From contig OZ244817.1 of assembly GCA_965220305.1 (NCBI GenBank), forward strand, positions 3,534,001-3,598,000: a DNA stretch of 64,000 nucleotides, in the 5' to 3' direction. Shown in pieces: positions 33,217-41,971 of this stretch. Below the pieces are notes generated by a model. The model had not been told where the DNA came from and did no database searches. It was given only the letters and a program-made list of their open reading frames with translations. The stretch is from G965220305 sp965220305. GTDB taxonomy: Bacteria; Chloroflexota; Dehalococcoidia; Lucifugimonadales; UBA3495. How positions within the stretch are numbered: position 1 is the first letter of the stretch; each line of letters starts with the position of its first letter. The translations under genes and the position numbers were made by a program.

Positions 33217-33843
33217 TTACCTCGAGTAAAACTCCACGATCAAACGTGAATCAATGGCTTGCTGCAAGTCCTCGTCCGGTGGCATGGACATCACCTGCCC
33301 CACCATATCCGCCTGGTCCAAGGTAAGCCAGGAAGGCAGAGGACGCTTGGGAATACCGTCAGTGCGGTCCCGGTAGAAATCGGTAGATTTCAACGACTCT
33401 TTCCATGCTATGACATCATTGACATTTACCAGGTAAGAAGGTATGTCCGTCTTAACGCTGTTCACCCTAAAGTGGCCGTGATTGACCATTTGCCGGGCCT
33501 GCTTCCTGGAGTCGGCGAAGCCCAGCAAGAAAACTACGTTGTCCAGCCGGCGTTCCAAGGTACGCAGCAAGTTTAGGCCGGTAATACCAGGGGTATTGAA
33601 CGCCTCGCTCATATAATGCCGGAACTGTCCCTCCATGACCCCGTACATCTGCCGGGCCTTCTGCTTCTCCCGAAGGTGCAGACCGTAGTCCGAGGTGCGG
33701 CGACGGCGGGTGCTCCGGTTTCCCGGCGGCGAATGCCGCTTTTCCACGGCGCAGCGGGGGGTGAAACATCGGTCGCCCTTGAGGAACAACTTCTCTCCCG
33801 CCCGTCGGCATAGCCGGCAGGAAGGTCCTGTATATCTACCCAT
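33217..33843 (-). CDS. rpsD: 30S ribosomal protein S4
   Basis: 208 residues. The zinc-binding (C+) form: CRLC at residues 9-12 and later Cys in DRCFTPRCAVEKR. Then KQKARQMYGVMEGQFRHY, the S4 RNA-binding domain LERRLDNVVFLLGFADSRKQARQMVNHGHF and the C-terminal EFYSR. A primary 16S-binding protein that also often regulates the alpha operon. Confidence 0.97.
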   Translation of the reverse strand: MGRYTGPSCRLCRRAGEKLFLKGDRCFTPRCAVEKRHSPPGNRSTRRRRTSDYGLHLREKQKARQMYGVMEGQFRHYMSEAFNTPGITGLNLLRTLERRLDNVVFLLGFADSRKQARQMVNHGHFRVNSVKTDIPSYLVNVNDVIAWKESLKSTDFYRDRTDGIPKRPLPSWLTLDQADMVGQVMSMPPDEDLQQAIDSRLIVEFYSR

Positions 33844-33849
33844 GAATTT

Positions 33850-34233
33850 CTATACCCTTCTCCGTTTTGGTGGCCGACAACCGTTGTGGGGTATGGGGGT
33901 GACATCCCGAATGCTGGTGATTAACAGGCCCACTCCCTGCAACGACCGAATGGCCGCTTCCCGACCGGCGCCGGGGCCGCGAATGTAAACGTCAATTTGA
34001 CGCAGGCCCATGTCAGTGCCCCGGCGCCCGGCCTGTTCGGCGGCCCGCTGGGCGGCGAAGGCGGTGCCCTTGCGGGAACCCCTGAATCCGGAGGTGCCCG
34101 CGCTGGCCGAGGCAATTACGTTGCCGTCGGGGTCGGTGATACTCACCAGAGTGTTGTTGAAGGTCGAATAAATGTAGGCCCTTCCCTGGGGAACGACCCG
34201 GCGCTCCCTGCGCCGCGCTCTTGGTCTAGGCAT
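33850..34233 (-). CDS. rpsK: 30S ribosomal protein S11
   Basis: 127 residues. STFNNTLVSITDPDGNVI, SAGTSGFRGSRKGTAFAAQ, DVYIRGPGAGREAAIRSLQ and the C-terminal DVTPIPHNGCRPPKRRRV (the contact with 16S platform RNA) are fully conserved. Six bases upstream of rpsD. Confidence 0.97.
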   Translation of the reverse strand: MPRPRARRRERRVVPQGRAYIYSTFNNTLVSITDPDGNVIASASAGTSGFRGSRKGTAFAAQRAAEQAGRRGTDMGLRQIDVYIRGPGAGREAAIRSLQGVGLLITSIRDVTPIPHNGCRPPKRRRV

Positions 34234-34246
34234 AGCCCTTCCTCAA

Positions 34247-34639
34247 TTACTTCTTACCGCCGGTGCGCCGTCCGCGACCGGCTACGGTGCGTCGGGGACC
34301 CTTGCGTGACCGGGCGTTGGTACGAGTCCGCTGGCCGTTGACCGGCAGTCCGCGGCGGTGGCGCAGGCCCCGATAGGCCCCAATCTCGATTAGACGCCGG
34401 ATGTTCTGGTTTACTTCCCGACGCAGATCACCCTCGGTCAGGTATTCCCGGTCCACAATCTCCCGAATCCGGTCCACCTGCTCTTCCGAAAGCTCATGCA
34501 TCCGGGGTGGCATCGCCGGGTCCAAGTCTGCCTTGGTCAGGATTTCCGCGGCGAATACCGGCCCAATCCCGTAGATACTACGCAGGGCCACATGGGCGCG
34601 CTTGCGGTCTGGCACATCGACGCCAGCAATACGAACCAT
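34247..34639 (-). CDS. rpsM: 30S ribosomal protein S13
   Basis: 130 residues. MVRIAGVDVPDRKRAHVALRS start, IYGIGPVFAAEIL, the helix with VNQNIRRLIEIGAYRGLRHRRGLPVNGQRT, and a basic tail ending RGRRTGGKK. Bridges to the 50S subunit and contacts P-site tRNA. Confidence 0.97.
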   Translation of the reverse strand: MVRIAGVDVPDRKRAHVALRSIYGIGPVFAAEILTKADLDPAMPPRMHELSEEQVDRIREIVDREYLTEGDLRREVNQNIRRLIEIGAYRGLRHRRGLPVNGQRTRTNARSRKGPRRTVAGRGRRTGGKK

Positions 34640-34664
34640 TAACAGCCTCCTGAAGGGGCAGGAA

Positions 34665-34778
34665 CTAACCCTGCCGTTGGGCGTGTTTTCCGTTGGAACA
34701 GATTATCCGGACCACCCCTTTTCGCTTGATGACCCGGCACTTGTCACACCTTGGTTTAACCGACGCAGTCACTCGCAA
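34665..34778 (-). CDS. rpmJ: 50S ribosomal protein L36
   Basis: 37 residues, too short to be noticed by length alone. TTG start with AAGGAG eight bases upstream; reads MRVTASVKPRCDKCRVIKRK and ends in IICSNGKHAQRQG. The zinc ligands of the C+ form are present (Cys11, Cys14, Cys27, His32). Its place between infA and rpsM is the standard bacterial order. Confidence 0.93.
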   Translation of the reverse strand: MRVTASVKPRCDKCRVIKRKGVVRIICSNGKHAQRQG

Positions 34779-34796
34779 TGTTCCAGCTCCTTGGAC

Positions 34797-35015
34797 CTAC
34801 TTGAACCTGTAGGTTATTCTTCCCCGGCTCAAGTCGTAGGGGGACAACTCCACCAGTACCCGGTCTCCAGGCAGCACCCGAATGAAGTTCATCCGAATTT
34901 TCCCGGAAACGTGGGCCAACACTTGGTGGTCGTTGGGCAACTCAACCCGAAACATGCCATTGGGCAGGGCTTCCGTGACCTTGGCCTCCACCTCGATGGC
35001 TTCTTTTTTCGGCAT
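34797..35015 (-). CDS. infA: Translation initiation factor IF-1
   Basis: 72 residues, one OB-fold: KEAIEVEAKVTEALPNGMF, VELPNDHQVLAHVSGKIRMNFIRVLPGDRV, and the terminal SPYDLSRGRITYRFK. Binds the 30S A site during initiation. Lies between map and rpmJ. Confidence 0.97.
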   Translation of the reverse strand: MPKKEAIEVEAKVTEALPNGMFRVELPNDHQVLAHVSGKIRMNFIRVLPGDRVLVELSPYDLSRGRITYRFK

Positions 35016-35068
35016 ACTATTTCCTTAAACATCAATCCTTAATGGAATTGGGGGGGCCGCCTGAGAAC

Positions 35069-35926
35069 TCAGTCGTGGACGGTGAGGACTTTCGGGCCGT
35101 CTTCAGTGATGGCGATGGTGTGTTCGAAGTGGGAAGAAAGGAGTCCATCGGCGGTTACCACCGTCCAATTGTCCTCCAAGACCCGAGTATGCCAATCGCC
35201 CATGTTCAACATGGGTTCAATGGCGATGCACATCCCGGGGCGAAGCAACTGCCCTCGACCCGACTGGCCGTAGTTGGGAATCTGAGGGTCTTCGTGCAGG
35301 AAACGACCAACTCCGTGTCCCACGTACTCCCGCACCACTCCGTAACCTTTGGCCTCGGCATAGGCCTGCACTGCCGCGCCGATGTCGCCCACCCGGTTCC
35401 CCGGTTGGGCCGCCTTGATGCCCGCTTCCAGGCTCAGCCTGGTGGCGTCCATCAGGTTCAGCGCGTCTTGGCTTACCTCGCCCACCGGAATGGACACGGC
35501 GGCGTCGCCGATAAAACCGTCGATGGTTGCGCCGACATCCACCTTGATGATGTCCCCTTCCTTCAATACGCGGCGGCCCGGTATGCCGTGGACAATCTCC
35601 TCGTTCACCGAAGCGCAGATGGAGGCGGGAAACCCTCGGTAGCCCTTGAAAGTAGGCTTAGCGCCATGACCGGTGATATTCTTGTAGGCGATGGTGTCCA
35701 GGTCCTTGGTGGTCATGCCAGGCTGCACCGACCGCATTAGCAGCGACAGCGTATCCCCTACGATGCCGCCGGCCCGTTCCATGGCCTGCATCTCCAAGGG
35801 GGACTTGATGGTAATCCCTCCCTTGTAGGGCGAAGCTGAATTGGATGCTGTTTCGATTTTTGACTTTCGATTCACAGTAGCTATTCTACTCCGGATTGGC
35901 TGGATTGGGAACCCAGCGGCCCACAT
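35069..35926 (-). CDS. map: Methionine aminopeptidase, type I
   Basis: 285 residues if started at the ATG at 35926, five bases after the adk stop; the first 38 residues are not conserved, and a GTG at codon 18 could be the true start. Removes the initiator Met. Metal ligands fit the family: Asp in KVDVGATIDGFIGDAA, His in VGHGVGRFLHEDP, Glu in IAIEPM and the final FEHTIAITEDGP, with the substrate His in the SICASVNEEIVHGIP strand. Confidence 0.95.
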   Translation of the reverse strand: MWAAGFPIQPIRSRIATVNRKSKIETASNSASPYKGGITIKSPLEMQAMERAGGIVGDTLSLLMRSVQPGMTTKDLDTIAYKNITGHGAKPTFKGYRGFPASICASVNEEIVHGIPGRRVLKEGDIIKVDVGATIDGFIGDAAVSIPVGEVSQDALNLMDATRLSLEAGIKAAQPGNRVGDIGAAVQAYAEAKGYGVVREYVGHGVGRFLHEDPQIPNYGQSGRGQLLRPGMCIAIEPMLNMGDWHTRVLEDNWTVVTADGLLSSHFEHTIAITEDGPKVLTVHD

Positions 35927-35931
35927 TCATC

Positions 35932-36591
35932 TCAGGCGTCCTGGCCCAGGGCTTGCAGCATCAGGTGGTTGATGCTTTCCACGGCTCCCACCCCGGGAAC
36001 GCCGGTCAAGAGTCCGCGCTCCCGGTAGAAGTCCAGCACCGGCAGCGTCTGCTCTCGATAAACGCTGATGCGCAGGGCTACCGATTCGGGAGAATCGTCG
36101 GCCCGCTGGTACAACTCCCCGCCGCACTGCTCACACTTGGCCGATGTTGCCCCAGTGGAGTCGGCAATGGTGTGGGGTGCCTGGCAATCGCGGCAGATAT
36201 ACCTTCCGCCCAGCCTGCGGACCAACTCGTCTTCCGGTACGTCGATGAATATCACTTGGTCCAGCGCCCGGGACTTCTCTTGGAGGGCAGTCTCCAGAGC
36301 CTGGGCCTGCTCGGTAGTCCTGGGAAAGCCGTCCAGCAGGAACCCTTCCCCGGTGGACAGGTCCAGCACCTTGTCAAGGACGATGTCTATGGTTAGTTCG
36401 TCGGGCACCAAGAGGCCGGAGTCAACATAATGCTGGACCCGTTCTCCCAAGGGCGTCTTCTCTCGCAGATGAAAGCGGAACAGGTCCCCGGAGCTGATGT
36501 GGAGGACTCCCAATTGCTCCTTGAGCAACTGGGCCTGGGTGCCTTTGCCCGCGCCGGGCGGGCCAAAGAGAATTATTCGCGGCGCATCCAA
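35932..36591 (-). CDS. adk: Adenylate kinase
   Basis: 219 residues. P-loop GPPGAGKGTQA, ISSGDLFR, LLDGFPRTTEQA, and a zinc-type LID with Cys pairs CRDC and CEQC (about 132-155), the form common outside the Enterobacteria. Keeps AMP, ADP and ATP in balance. Two bases after secY. Confidence 0.97.
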   Translation of the reverse strand: MDAPRIILFGPPGAGKGTQAQLLKEQLGVLHISSGDLFRFHLREKTPLGERVQHYVDSGLLVPDELTIDIVLDKVLDLSTGEGFLLDGFPRTTEQAQALETALQEKSRALDQVIFIDVPEDELVRRLGGRYICRDCQAPHTIADSTGATSAKCEQCGGELYQRADDSPESVALRISVYREQTLPVLDFYRERGLLTGVPGVGAVESINHLMLQALGQDA

Positions 36592-36593
36592 AG

Positions 36594-37925
36594 CTATCTC
36601 AAGAACCCCTCGTAGTTTCGCATCAGTAGTTGCGCCTCCAGTTGGCGCAGGGTGTCCAAGCCCACTCCTACCATGATGAGCAAACTGGTGCTGCTAAGGG
36701 TTATTGCCTGCACGTCAGTCACCAGGGATGCCAGGAAGGGCACCACTGCCACGAAGCCCAGGAATAGGGCCCCGCCCACGGTGAGGCGCACGATTACCCG
36801 GTTCAGGTATTCCTGGGTGGGCCTCCCCGGTCGGATGCCCAGCACGAACCCGCCGTTCCTTTGCAGGTTCTCGGCAAGCTGTTGCTGGTTGAACACCACC
36901 AGGGTATAAAAGAAGGTAAACATGGCCACCAGAATGAAAACCAGCACCCAGTAGAGGGGTTCCGTGGGGTTGAATAGGTCAGCGAAGAAGCGGGCCACGG
37001 TGCCCAGGACCCCCGAATTGGTGGCAAAATAGGTGGCGATGGTACCCGGCAAAATCACGATGGAAAAAGCGAATATCAGGGGAATCATTCCCGCAGAGTT
37101 AATCCTCAACGGGATGTAGGTAGAACTGCTCTGCCGGTACATTCGGCCCCCGCGGAAGATGCTGCGACCGTATTGGACCGGAATGCGGCGGTGCGCCTCG
37201 TTGAACACAACTATTAGGGCGATAATCAGCAACCCAATGATGACGAAGAAGCCTATCCCCAAAACGTTGTCCCGGTCCAGGAATCCCTGGCTCACCAGGC
37301 TGGGGAAACCGGCTACGATGCCGGCGAAGATAATCAATGAGATTCCGTTGCCGATGCCCCGCTCGGTGATGAGTTCGCCCAACCACACCAGGAACATGGT
37401 GCCGGCAGTCATGGAGAGGATGGCCGCCAGGGTGGGCAGCAGCGCCGTTCCAGTGAAGCCCATCGCGGGTATCACATTGCTCTGCTCCAATACCACGAGT
37501 TGGCCGATGGCCTGAGCGACGGCAATGGGTACAGTAAGCCAGTGGACCATGCGGTTCATTTTCGCCCGGCCCGCTTCACCTTCCCGGGACATCTGTTGCA
37601 GGGAGGGTATGACCGGAGTCAGCAACTGCATGACAATGGAGGCTGTGATATAGGGAAACACGCCCAGGGCGACTATGCTCATTCTTCGGAGCGCGCCGCC
37701 GCTGAAGAGGTCCAGGAAGCCCAGGAATTGGTTGTTGCTGAAGAGGTTGCCCAGGGCCTCAGTATCCAGGCCTGGAATGGGCACGTGGGCCACAAAGCGG
37801 TACAGCACCAGCATCGCCAGGGTGAACAGTATCTTGGCCCTCAAGTCAGGCAGACTGAAAGCGTCGATTGCCGCCTGAATTAGCTTAGGCCATCTTCCCC
37901 CTTGGACTTCCCCTGTAGAGATCAT
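36594..37925 (-). CDS. secY: Protein translocase subunit SecY
   Basis: 443 residues from the ATG at 37925; a longer frame overlaps rplO. Ten membrane helices with the family signatures: FVAHVPIPGLD at the first, GVFPYITASIVMQLL (plug/TM2b), GIGNGISLIIFAGIVAGFP (TM5), the cytoplasmic loop EAHRRIPVQYG, and YFATNSG. Forms the membrane pore for Sec export. secE and secG are elsewhere. Confidence 0.97.
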   Translation of the reverse strand: MISTGEVQGGRWPKLIQAAIDAFSLPDLRAKILFTLAMLVLYRFVAHVPIPGLDTEALGNLFSNNQFLGFLDLFSGGALRRMSIVALGVFPYITASIVMQLLTPVIPSLQQMSREGEAGRAKMNRMVHWLTVPIAVAQAIGQLVVLEQSNVIPAMGFTGTALLPTLAAILSMTAGTMFLVWLGELITERGIGNGISLIIFAGIVAGFPSLVSQGFLDRDNVLGIGFFVIIGLLIIALIVVFNEAHRRIPVQYGRSIFRGGRMYRQSSSTYIPLRINSAGMIPLIFAFSIVILPGTIATYFATNSGVLGTVARFFADLFNPTEPLYWVLVFILVAMFTFFYTLVVFNQQQLAENLQRNGGFVLGIRPGRPTQEYLNRVIVRLTVGGALFLGFVAVVPFLASLVTDVQAITLSSTSLLIMVGVGLDTLRQLEAQLLMRNYEGFLR

Positions 37926-37929
37926 GCCT

Positions 37930-38373
37930 TCAGAGTTCCTCCACCCTTCCACCAGCCCCTTCGATCTTATCCCGGGCCGACTGTGTGAACTTATGCGCTG
38001 CCACCGTGAGCGACTTGCTGAGCTCACCGTCGCCCAGAATCTTCACGGGCAGCTTCAAATTGCGCAGGTATCCCCGTTCCACCAGGGCTTCGGGGGTGAC
38101 GTCGGCGCCGGACTCAAAATCATCCAGGTCCGAAATTTTCACCAGGGAGTAGTAGGTCTTGAATCGGTTGGTGAATCCCCGTTTCATGGGGAGACCCTTG
38201 ATGAGGGGCAATTGCCCGCCCTCGAATCCGGGTCGCAACTTGGCCCCGGAGCGCGATTTCTGGCCCTTCATACCTCGACCGGCGTAGCTGCCCTGTCCGG
38301 CGGCGTCGCCACGACCCACCCGCTTACGTCGCTTCCTGGCCCCCTTGGGTGGGGAAATCAAATGTTCCATCAT
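37930..38373 (-). CDS. rplO: 50S ribosomal protein L15
   Basis: 147 residues. RKRRKRVGRGDAAGQGSYAGRGMKGQKSRSG split around the glycine-rich rRNA-binding arm, GFEGGQLPLIKGLPMKRGF, and the C-terminal L18e-like domain. The 184-bp space in front of it (38374-38557) is the largest inside the super-operon; I see no gene there, and it may hold a secondary promoter or processing site. Confidence 0.97.
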   Translation of the reverse strand: MMEHLISPPKGARKRRKRVGRGDAAGQGSYAGRGMKGQKSRSGAKLRPGFEGGQLPLIKGLPMKRGFTNRFKTYYSLVKISDLDDFESGADVTPEALVERGYLRNLKLPVKILGDGELSKSLTVAAHKFTQSARDKIEGAGGRVEEL

Positions 38374-38557
38374 GATGGCGTTTGGCTCCTGCCTTTGCTG
38401 AATAGTTTAACGCAACGCGAAACGTGATACCACGGTTTTTAGGGGGGTTGATTACCGAAGTTTCTACAGTGTCTTTGCCCGAAATGCTCGGAGCCTACAC
38501 CGTAAAATGGCAATGCGCCCACCGACGCCGCTGGCGAGCCAGGGGTGGCCGCGCCCG

Positions 38558-38749
38558 TTAAGGGGAGTCTGGCAATTCCTCAACGGATAGGAGGTGCTGG
38601 ACCTTGTTCACCATGCCCCGTATGGTTGGGCTATTGTCGTGGACCACCGAGTGGTGCAGGCGCTTCAAGCCCAGGGAATGAATGACCCTGCGTTGGTCCT
38701 GCGGCTTGCCTATATAACTCTTTTTCCAGGTAATTTTCAATCGGGTCAT
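38558..38749 (-). CDS. rpmD: 50S ribosomal protein L30
   Basis: 63 residues. RLKITWKKSYIGKPQDQRRVIHSLGL with HHSVVHDNSPTIRGMVNKVQHL is the whole L30 fold. Lies between rpsE and rplO as usual. Confidence 0.95.
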   Translation of the reverse strand: MTRLKITWKKSYIGKPQDQRRVIHSLGLKRLHHSVVHDNSPTIRGMVNKVQHLLSVEELPDSP

Positions 38750-38797
38750 CTAAACACCTGTGCCTAATTGCCGGAGGGTAACCCTTCCGGCGGTGGT

Positions 38798-39358
38798 CTA
38801 CTGGGCCGGTGCGTTCCCGCGCCGGCGGGCCAATTCTGCATCGGGGTCCCTGAGCTTGCGCAGGGCCTCCATGGTGGCCTGGACAATGTTGATGGGGTTG
38901 CGGGAGCCGAGGGTCTTGCCTACCACGTCCCGGACGCCGCCCAGTTCCAGCATGGCTCGCATGGCTCCGGCGGCAATAATGCCGGTACCTTCCCGCGCCG
39001 GCTTAATCACGACGATGGAGGCTCCCTTCTTGACGGTAATTTCGTGGGGTATGGTGCTGCCCTTCAGGGGAATCTTGACCATCTCCCGACGGGCAATGGC
39101 GTTGCCCTTGCGCACGGCGTCTGGAATGACCAGGGCCTTGCCCAAGCCGACTCCGACGGTCCCCTCTCCGTCTCCCACCACCACCAGGGCGTTGAACCGC
39201 AGCCGCCGACCGCCCTTTACAACCTTGGCGATGCGGCGAGTGTATACGACTCTCTCGGAAAAGTTGGAGCCATCATCATCCCGGGGCCGCTCCTGTCGCG
39301 GGCGGCCATCTTGCCGGGGACGACCATCTTGTCGGGGCCGGTTGAAAGTAGAGACCAT
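38798..39358 (-). CDS. rpsE: 30S ribosomal protein S5
   Basis: 186 residues. An N-terminal extension carries a three-times-repeated RPRQDG-type unit (residues 7-25) not found in typical S5. Then the double-stranded RNA-binding domain (VVYTRRIAKVVKGGRRLRFNALVVVGDGEG in parts) and the C-terminal domain with ASIVVIKPAREGTGIIAAG and SRNPINIVQATMEALRKL. Start and rplR stop share one base. Confidence 0.97.
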   Translation of the reverse strand: MVSTFNRPRQDGRPRQDGRPRQERPRDDDGSNFSERVVYTRRIAKVVKGGRRLRFNALVVVGDGEGTVGVGLGKALVIPDAVRKGNAIARREMVKIPLKGSTIPHEITVKKGASIVVIKPAREGTGIIAAGAMRAMLELGGVRDVVGKTLGSRNPINIVQATMEALRKLRDPDAELARRRGNAPAQ

Positions 39359-39717
39359 TAGAACTTCAATCCCCCTTCTCGGGCTGCATCTGCCAGGGCC
39401 TTGACCCTGCCATGATACTTATATCCGCCACGGTCGAATACCACCTGGGAGATGCCCTGGGCAGTGGCGCGCTCGGCCAGCAGCTTTCCCACCGCTGCGG
39501 AAACGGCGATCTTGGGCCCGGTGGCGGAGTCTCCGGTTTCCCCGCTGGATGCTGCCACCAGGGTATGGCCTTTCGCATCGTCAACTATCTGGGCGTAAAT
39601 CCCTTTCAAGCTGCGAAACACGCAGAGGCGGGGCTGTTCGCCGGTGCCGGTAACTTTTTTGCGGACCCGCCGGTGGCGCACCAAGCGTAGGGTCCTCGTA
39701 TCCTTGTCTTTTGGCAT
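39358..39717 (-). CDS. rplR: 50S ribosomal protein L18
   Basis: 119 residues. RRVRKKVTGTGEQPRLCVFRSLKGIYAQIVDD, KIAVSAAVGKLLAERA and VVFDRGGYKYHGRVKALADAAREGGLKF are standard. Binds 5S rRNA. Confidence 0.97.
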   Translation of the reverse strand: MPKDKDTRTLRLVRHRRVRKKVTGTGEQPRLCVFRSLKGIYAQIVDDAKGHTLVAASSGETGDSATGPKIAVSAAVGKLLAERATAQGISQVVFDRGGYKYHGRVKALADAAREGGLKF

Positions 39718-39765
39718 TTCTTGACTGGACCTTTAGTTCAATTGGCGTTAAGTAGTGCGGGTGGT

Positions 39766-40356
39766 CTAGGCCTTGCGGGCTGCCGCCTTGCCTGGCTTGA
39801 AGTGAAGGACTTCGTTGGAATAACGAATCCCCTTTTCCTTGTAGGCGTTGGGCGGGCGGGTCTTTCGAATTCGGGCGGCGACTTCGCCAACCCGTTGCTT
39901 GTCGATGCCGCGCACGTGGACCCGGTTGTTCCCCTCCACCTGCAGGGTCACACCTTCCAGGGGCTGGATCTCCACTTGGTGGCTGTAGCCCACGTTGAGG
40001 GTTACGCCCGGTCCCGTCTGCTGTACCCGGTAGCCCACACCCATCAATTCCAGGGTCTTGGTGTAGCCCTCGGTTACGCCGGTAATCGCGTTGGCGATGA
40101 GGCTGCGGGTCAGGCCGTGCAGGGAACGGTGGAATTTTCTTTCCGATAATCGTTCTACGACTACCTCGCCGTCTTCCACCCGGACGTTGACCTCCGGATG
40201 GTAGTTCTGGGTGATGGAGCCCAGGGGCCCTTTGACGGCTACCCCGTTGTATTGGACCTCCACCTCCACGCCCGATGGAATGGGGATGGGCTTGCGGCCA
40301 ATCCGCGATAGGGTGCGTGCCTCGTTTTGCTGCTTATCTTCTGTGTTACCAGACAT
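39766..40356 (-). CDS. rplF: 50S ribosomal protein L6
   Basis: 196 residues. About 17 extra residues precede the usual SRIGRKPIPIP start. Both L6 repeats are visible; GLTRSLIANAITGVTEGYTK, GVGYRVQ, VHVRGIDKQRVGEVAARIRKTRPPNAYKEKGIRY are diagnostic. Its start overlaps the rpsH stop by 11 nt. Confidence 0.96.
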   Translation of the reverse strand: MSGNTEDKQQNEARTLSRIGRKPIPIPSGVEVEVQYNGVAVKGPLGSITQNYHPEVNVRVEDGEVVVERLSERKFHRSLHGLTRSLIANAITGVTEGYTKTLELMGVGYRVQQTGPGVTLNVGYSHQVEIQPLEGVTLQVEGNNRVHVRGIDKQRVGEVAARIRKTRPPNAYKEKGIRYSNEVLHFKPGKAAARKA

Positions 40357-40744
40357 AACAGAGCAATTCTCCTCCGATGCCGCGGTGCCAGGCCTGTTGG
40401 CCGGTCAGGATTCCCTGAGAAGTAGAAACTATGGCGGTGCCAATGCCACCGTAGACCCGGGGAATTTCGCCCTTGCCGACGTAAATTCGCAGGCCTGGTT
40501 TGCTGACCCGCTTTAGGCCGCTGATAACCGGCTCTCGGCCAGTGCGAAAGGCCAAGTGCAGCCGCAGCGTGGGGTGAGCGTGGCCCCGGGGCATGTCGTA
40601 GTCCCGCAGGTAGCCCTGCTCTTTCAAGATGTTGGCCAAAGCCACCTTCAGCTTGGAATGGGGCACCAACACCGAATCATGGCGGGCATGAATGGCGTTG
40701 CGGATTCGGGTTAGCATATCTGCCACTGGGTCAGTAACCGGCAT
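40346..40744 (-). CDS. rpsH: 30S ribosomal protein S8
   Basis: 132 residues. DPVADMLTRIRNAIHARHD, the KLKVALANILKEQGYL helix and the C-terminal STSQGILTGQQAWHRGIGGELLCYVW match S8. A primary 16S-binding protein and, in E. coli, the spc operon repressor. Confidence 0.97.
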   Translation of the reverse strand: MPVTDPVADMLTRIRNAIHARHDSVLVPHSKLKVALANILKEQGYLRDYDMPRGHAHPTLRLHLAFRTGREPVISGLKRVSKPGLRIYVGKGEIPRVYGGIGTAIVSTSQGILTGQQAWHRGIGGELLCYVW

Positions 40745-40766
40745 AGTTTATTCCTGCGCTCTCAAT

Positions 40767-40952
40767 TTACCAGCTTGCCTTGCGGACGCCCGGCAATTCG
40801 CCGTTCAGGGCCAACTCTCGGAAACAGATGCGGCACATGCCTACGTAGCGGATGTACCCCCGGGGCCGACCGCAGCGGTTGCACCGACTGTGGGCCCGAC
40901 CGGGAAACTTGGGCTCCCGCAACCATTTTTGGATTTTTGACTTCTTTGCCAA
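40767..40952 (-). CDS. rpsZ: 30S ribosomal protein S14, zinc type (type Z)
   Basis: 61 residues from a TTG start with AGAGAGG four bases upstream. MAKKSKIQKWLREPKF, then the zinc finger CNRCGRPRGYIRYVGMCRICFRELA, with the four Cys. A much longer frame running to 41195 covers it but only the last 61 residues are real. Confidence 0.95.
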   Translation of the reverse strand: MAKKSKIQKWLREPKFPGRAHSRCNRCGRPRGYIRYVGMCRICFRELALNGELPGVRKASW

Positions 40953-40962
40953 GTTGCCTCTC

Positions 40963-41661
40963 TTAAGTTTCCCGCACGAAGGGCATTCCGAACAACTCCA
41001 GAAGTCGCATCGCTTCGGCGTCGTTTGGGGCGGTAGTAGTGATGGTAATCTGCATCCCCCGGATGCGGTCAATCTGGTTGTAGTCGATTTCCGGGAAAAT
41101 AAGCTGCTCTCGGATACCGATGGAGAAGTTGCCGCGTCCGTCGAACCCCCGTCGGGGAATGCCCCGGAAGTCCCGGATACGCGGCAGCGACGCATTTATC
41201 AGCCGGTCCAAAAAGTGGTACATTCGGGCCCCACGGAGGGTAACGGCGGTGCCGATGGGGTTGCCTTCCCGTACCTTGAAGCCGGCGATGGACTTGCGGG
41301 CCCTGGTGACTATGGGCTTTTGTCCGGTGATAGTCGCCAAGTCTCGCGTTGCGCTCTCCATGGCCCGACCGTTGGTAAGGGCCTCGCCCAGACCTATGTT
41401 CAGGGTAATTTTCTGCAGGCGAGGTACCCTCATGTTGTTGACGAAACCGAACTCGGACATCATGGTGGGCACTATTTCGGTACGGAACGTGTCCCGCAGC
41501 CTTGGCGTGGGACTGGACCCGTTGCCGTTGGCAGAAACTGCCTCTTCCTGGGCGGCGGCAGCGCCGCGCCCTCTTTGGTTTCGCTGCCGGCCCGATGCCC
41601 GGGCCGGTTGCTGCTCCGGCTGGTCTGAGGACTGTTCTTGGGTCTGCTTGTCATCTTGCAT
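40963..41661 (-). CDS. rplE: 50S ribosomal protein L5
   Basis: 232 residues from the ATG at 41661, overlapping rplX by 11 nt. The core from residue 53 (TPRLRDTFRTEIVPTMMSEF, GQKPIVTRARKSIAGFKVREGNPIG in parts, RDFRGIPRRGFDGRGNFSIGI, FPEIDYNQIDRIRGM) is canonical. The first 50 residues are a Gln/Ala/Arg-rich low-complexity extension absent from most L5 proteins. Binds 5S rRNA. Confidence 0.96.
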   Translation of the reverse strand: MQDDKQTQEQSSDQPEQQPARASGRQRNQRGRGAAAAQEEAVSANGNGSSPTPRLRDTFRTEIVPTMMSEFGFVNNMRVPRLQKITLNIGLGEALTNGRAMESATRDLATITGQKPIVTRARKSIAGFKVREGNPIGTAVTLRGARMYHFLDRLINASLPRIRDFRGIPRRGFDGRGNFSIGIREQLIFPEIDYNQIDRIRGMQITITTTAPNDAEAMRLLELFGMPFVRET

Positions 41662-41971
41662 CGTCAATCACTTCCTGACACTTGGGGCAAGCCCTAACTC
41701 GGTCTCCAGTTTGCAGTCTGGTAATGCGGGGCCGGGTAGGTTGCCCGCACTTGTTGCAGATAAGCATGACATTGGAAATGTGGATGGGGGCTTCTTGCTG
41801 GATGCGACCGGCCTGGCGCACGCCAGGGCGCGCCTTGAAGTGACGGGTGATAATATTTACGCCTTCCACCACCACCCGGTCAACCCCGACCAGTTGCCGC
41901 TCCACCCGACCCGTCTTCCCCTTTTCTTTTCCGGCAATTACCAGAACGTTATCGCCACGGCGAATCTTCAT
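41651..41971 (-). CDS. rplX: 50S ribosomal protein L24
   Basis: 106 residues from the ATG at 41971, which overlaps the rplN TGA by one base. KOW motif MKIRRGDNVLVIAGKEKGKTG, then VVVEGVNIITRHFK. Two CxxC pairs, CNKC and CPKC, near the C-terminus suggest a zinc-binding form. Initiates 50S assembly. Confidence 0.96.
   Translation of the reverse strand: MKIRRGDNVLVIAGKEKGKTGRVERQLVGVDRVVVEGVNIITRHFKARPGVRQAGRIQQEAPIHISNVMLICNKCGQPTRPRITRLQTGDRVRACPKCQEVIDDAR

Noticed and set aside
40953..41195. Extended S14 frame
   Set aside because: The upstream part is opposite and inside the rplE coding region; S14 type Z ends at 61 residues and has its own TTG with AGAGAGG.
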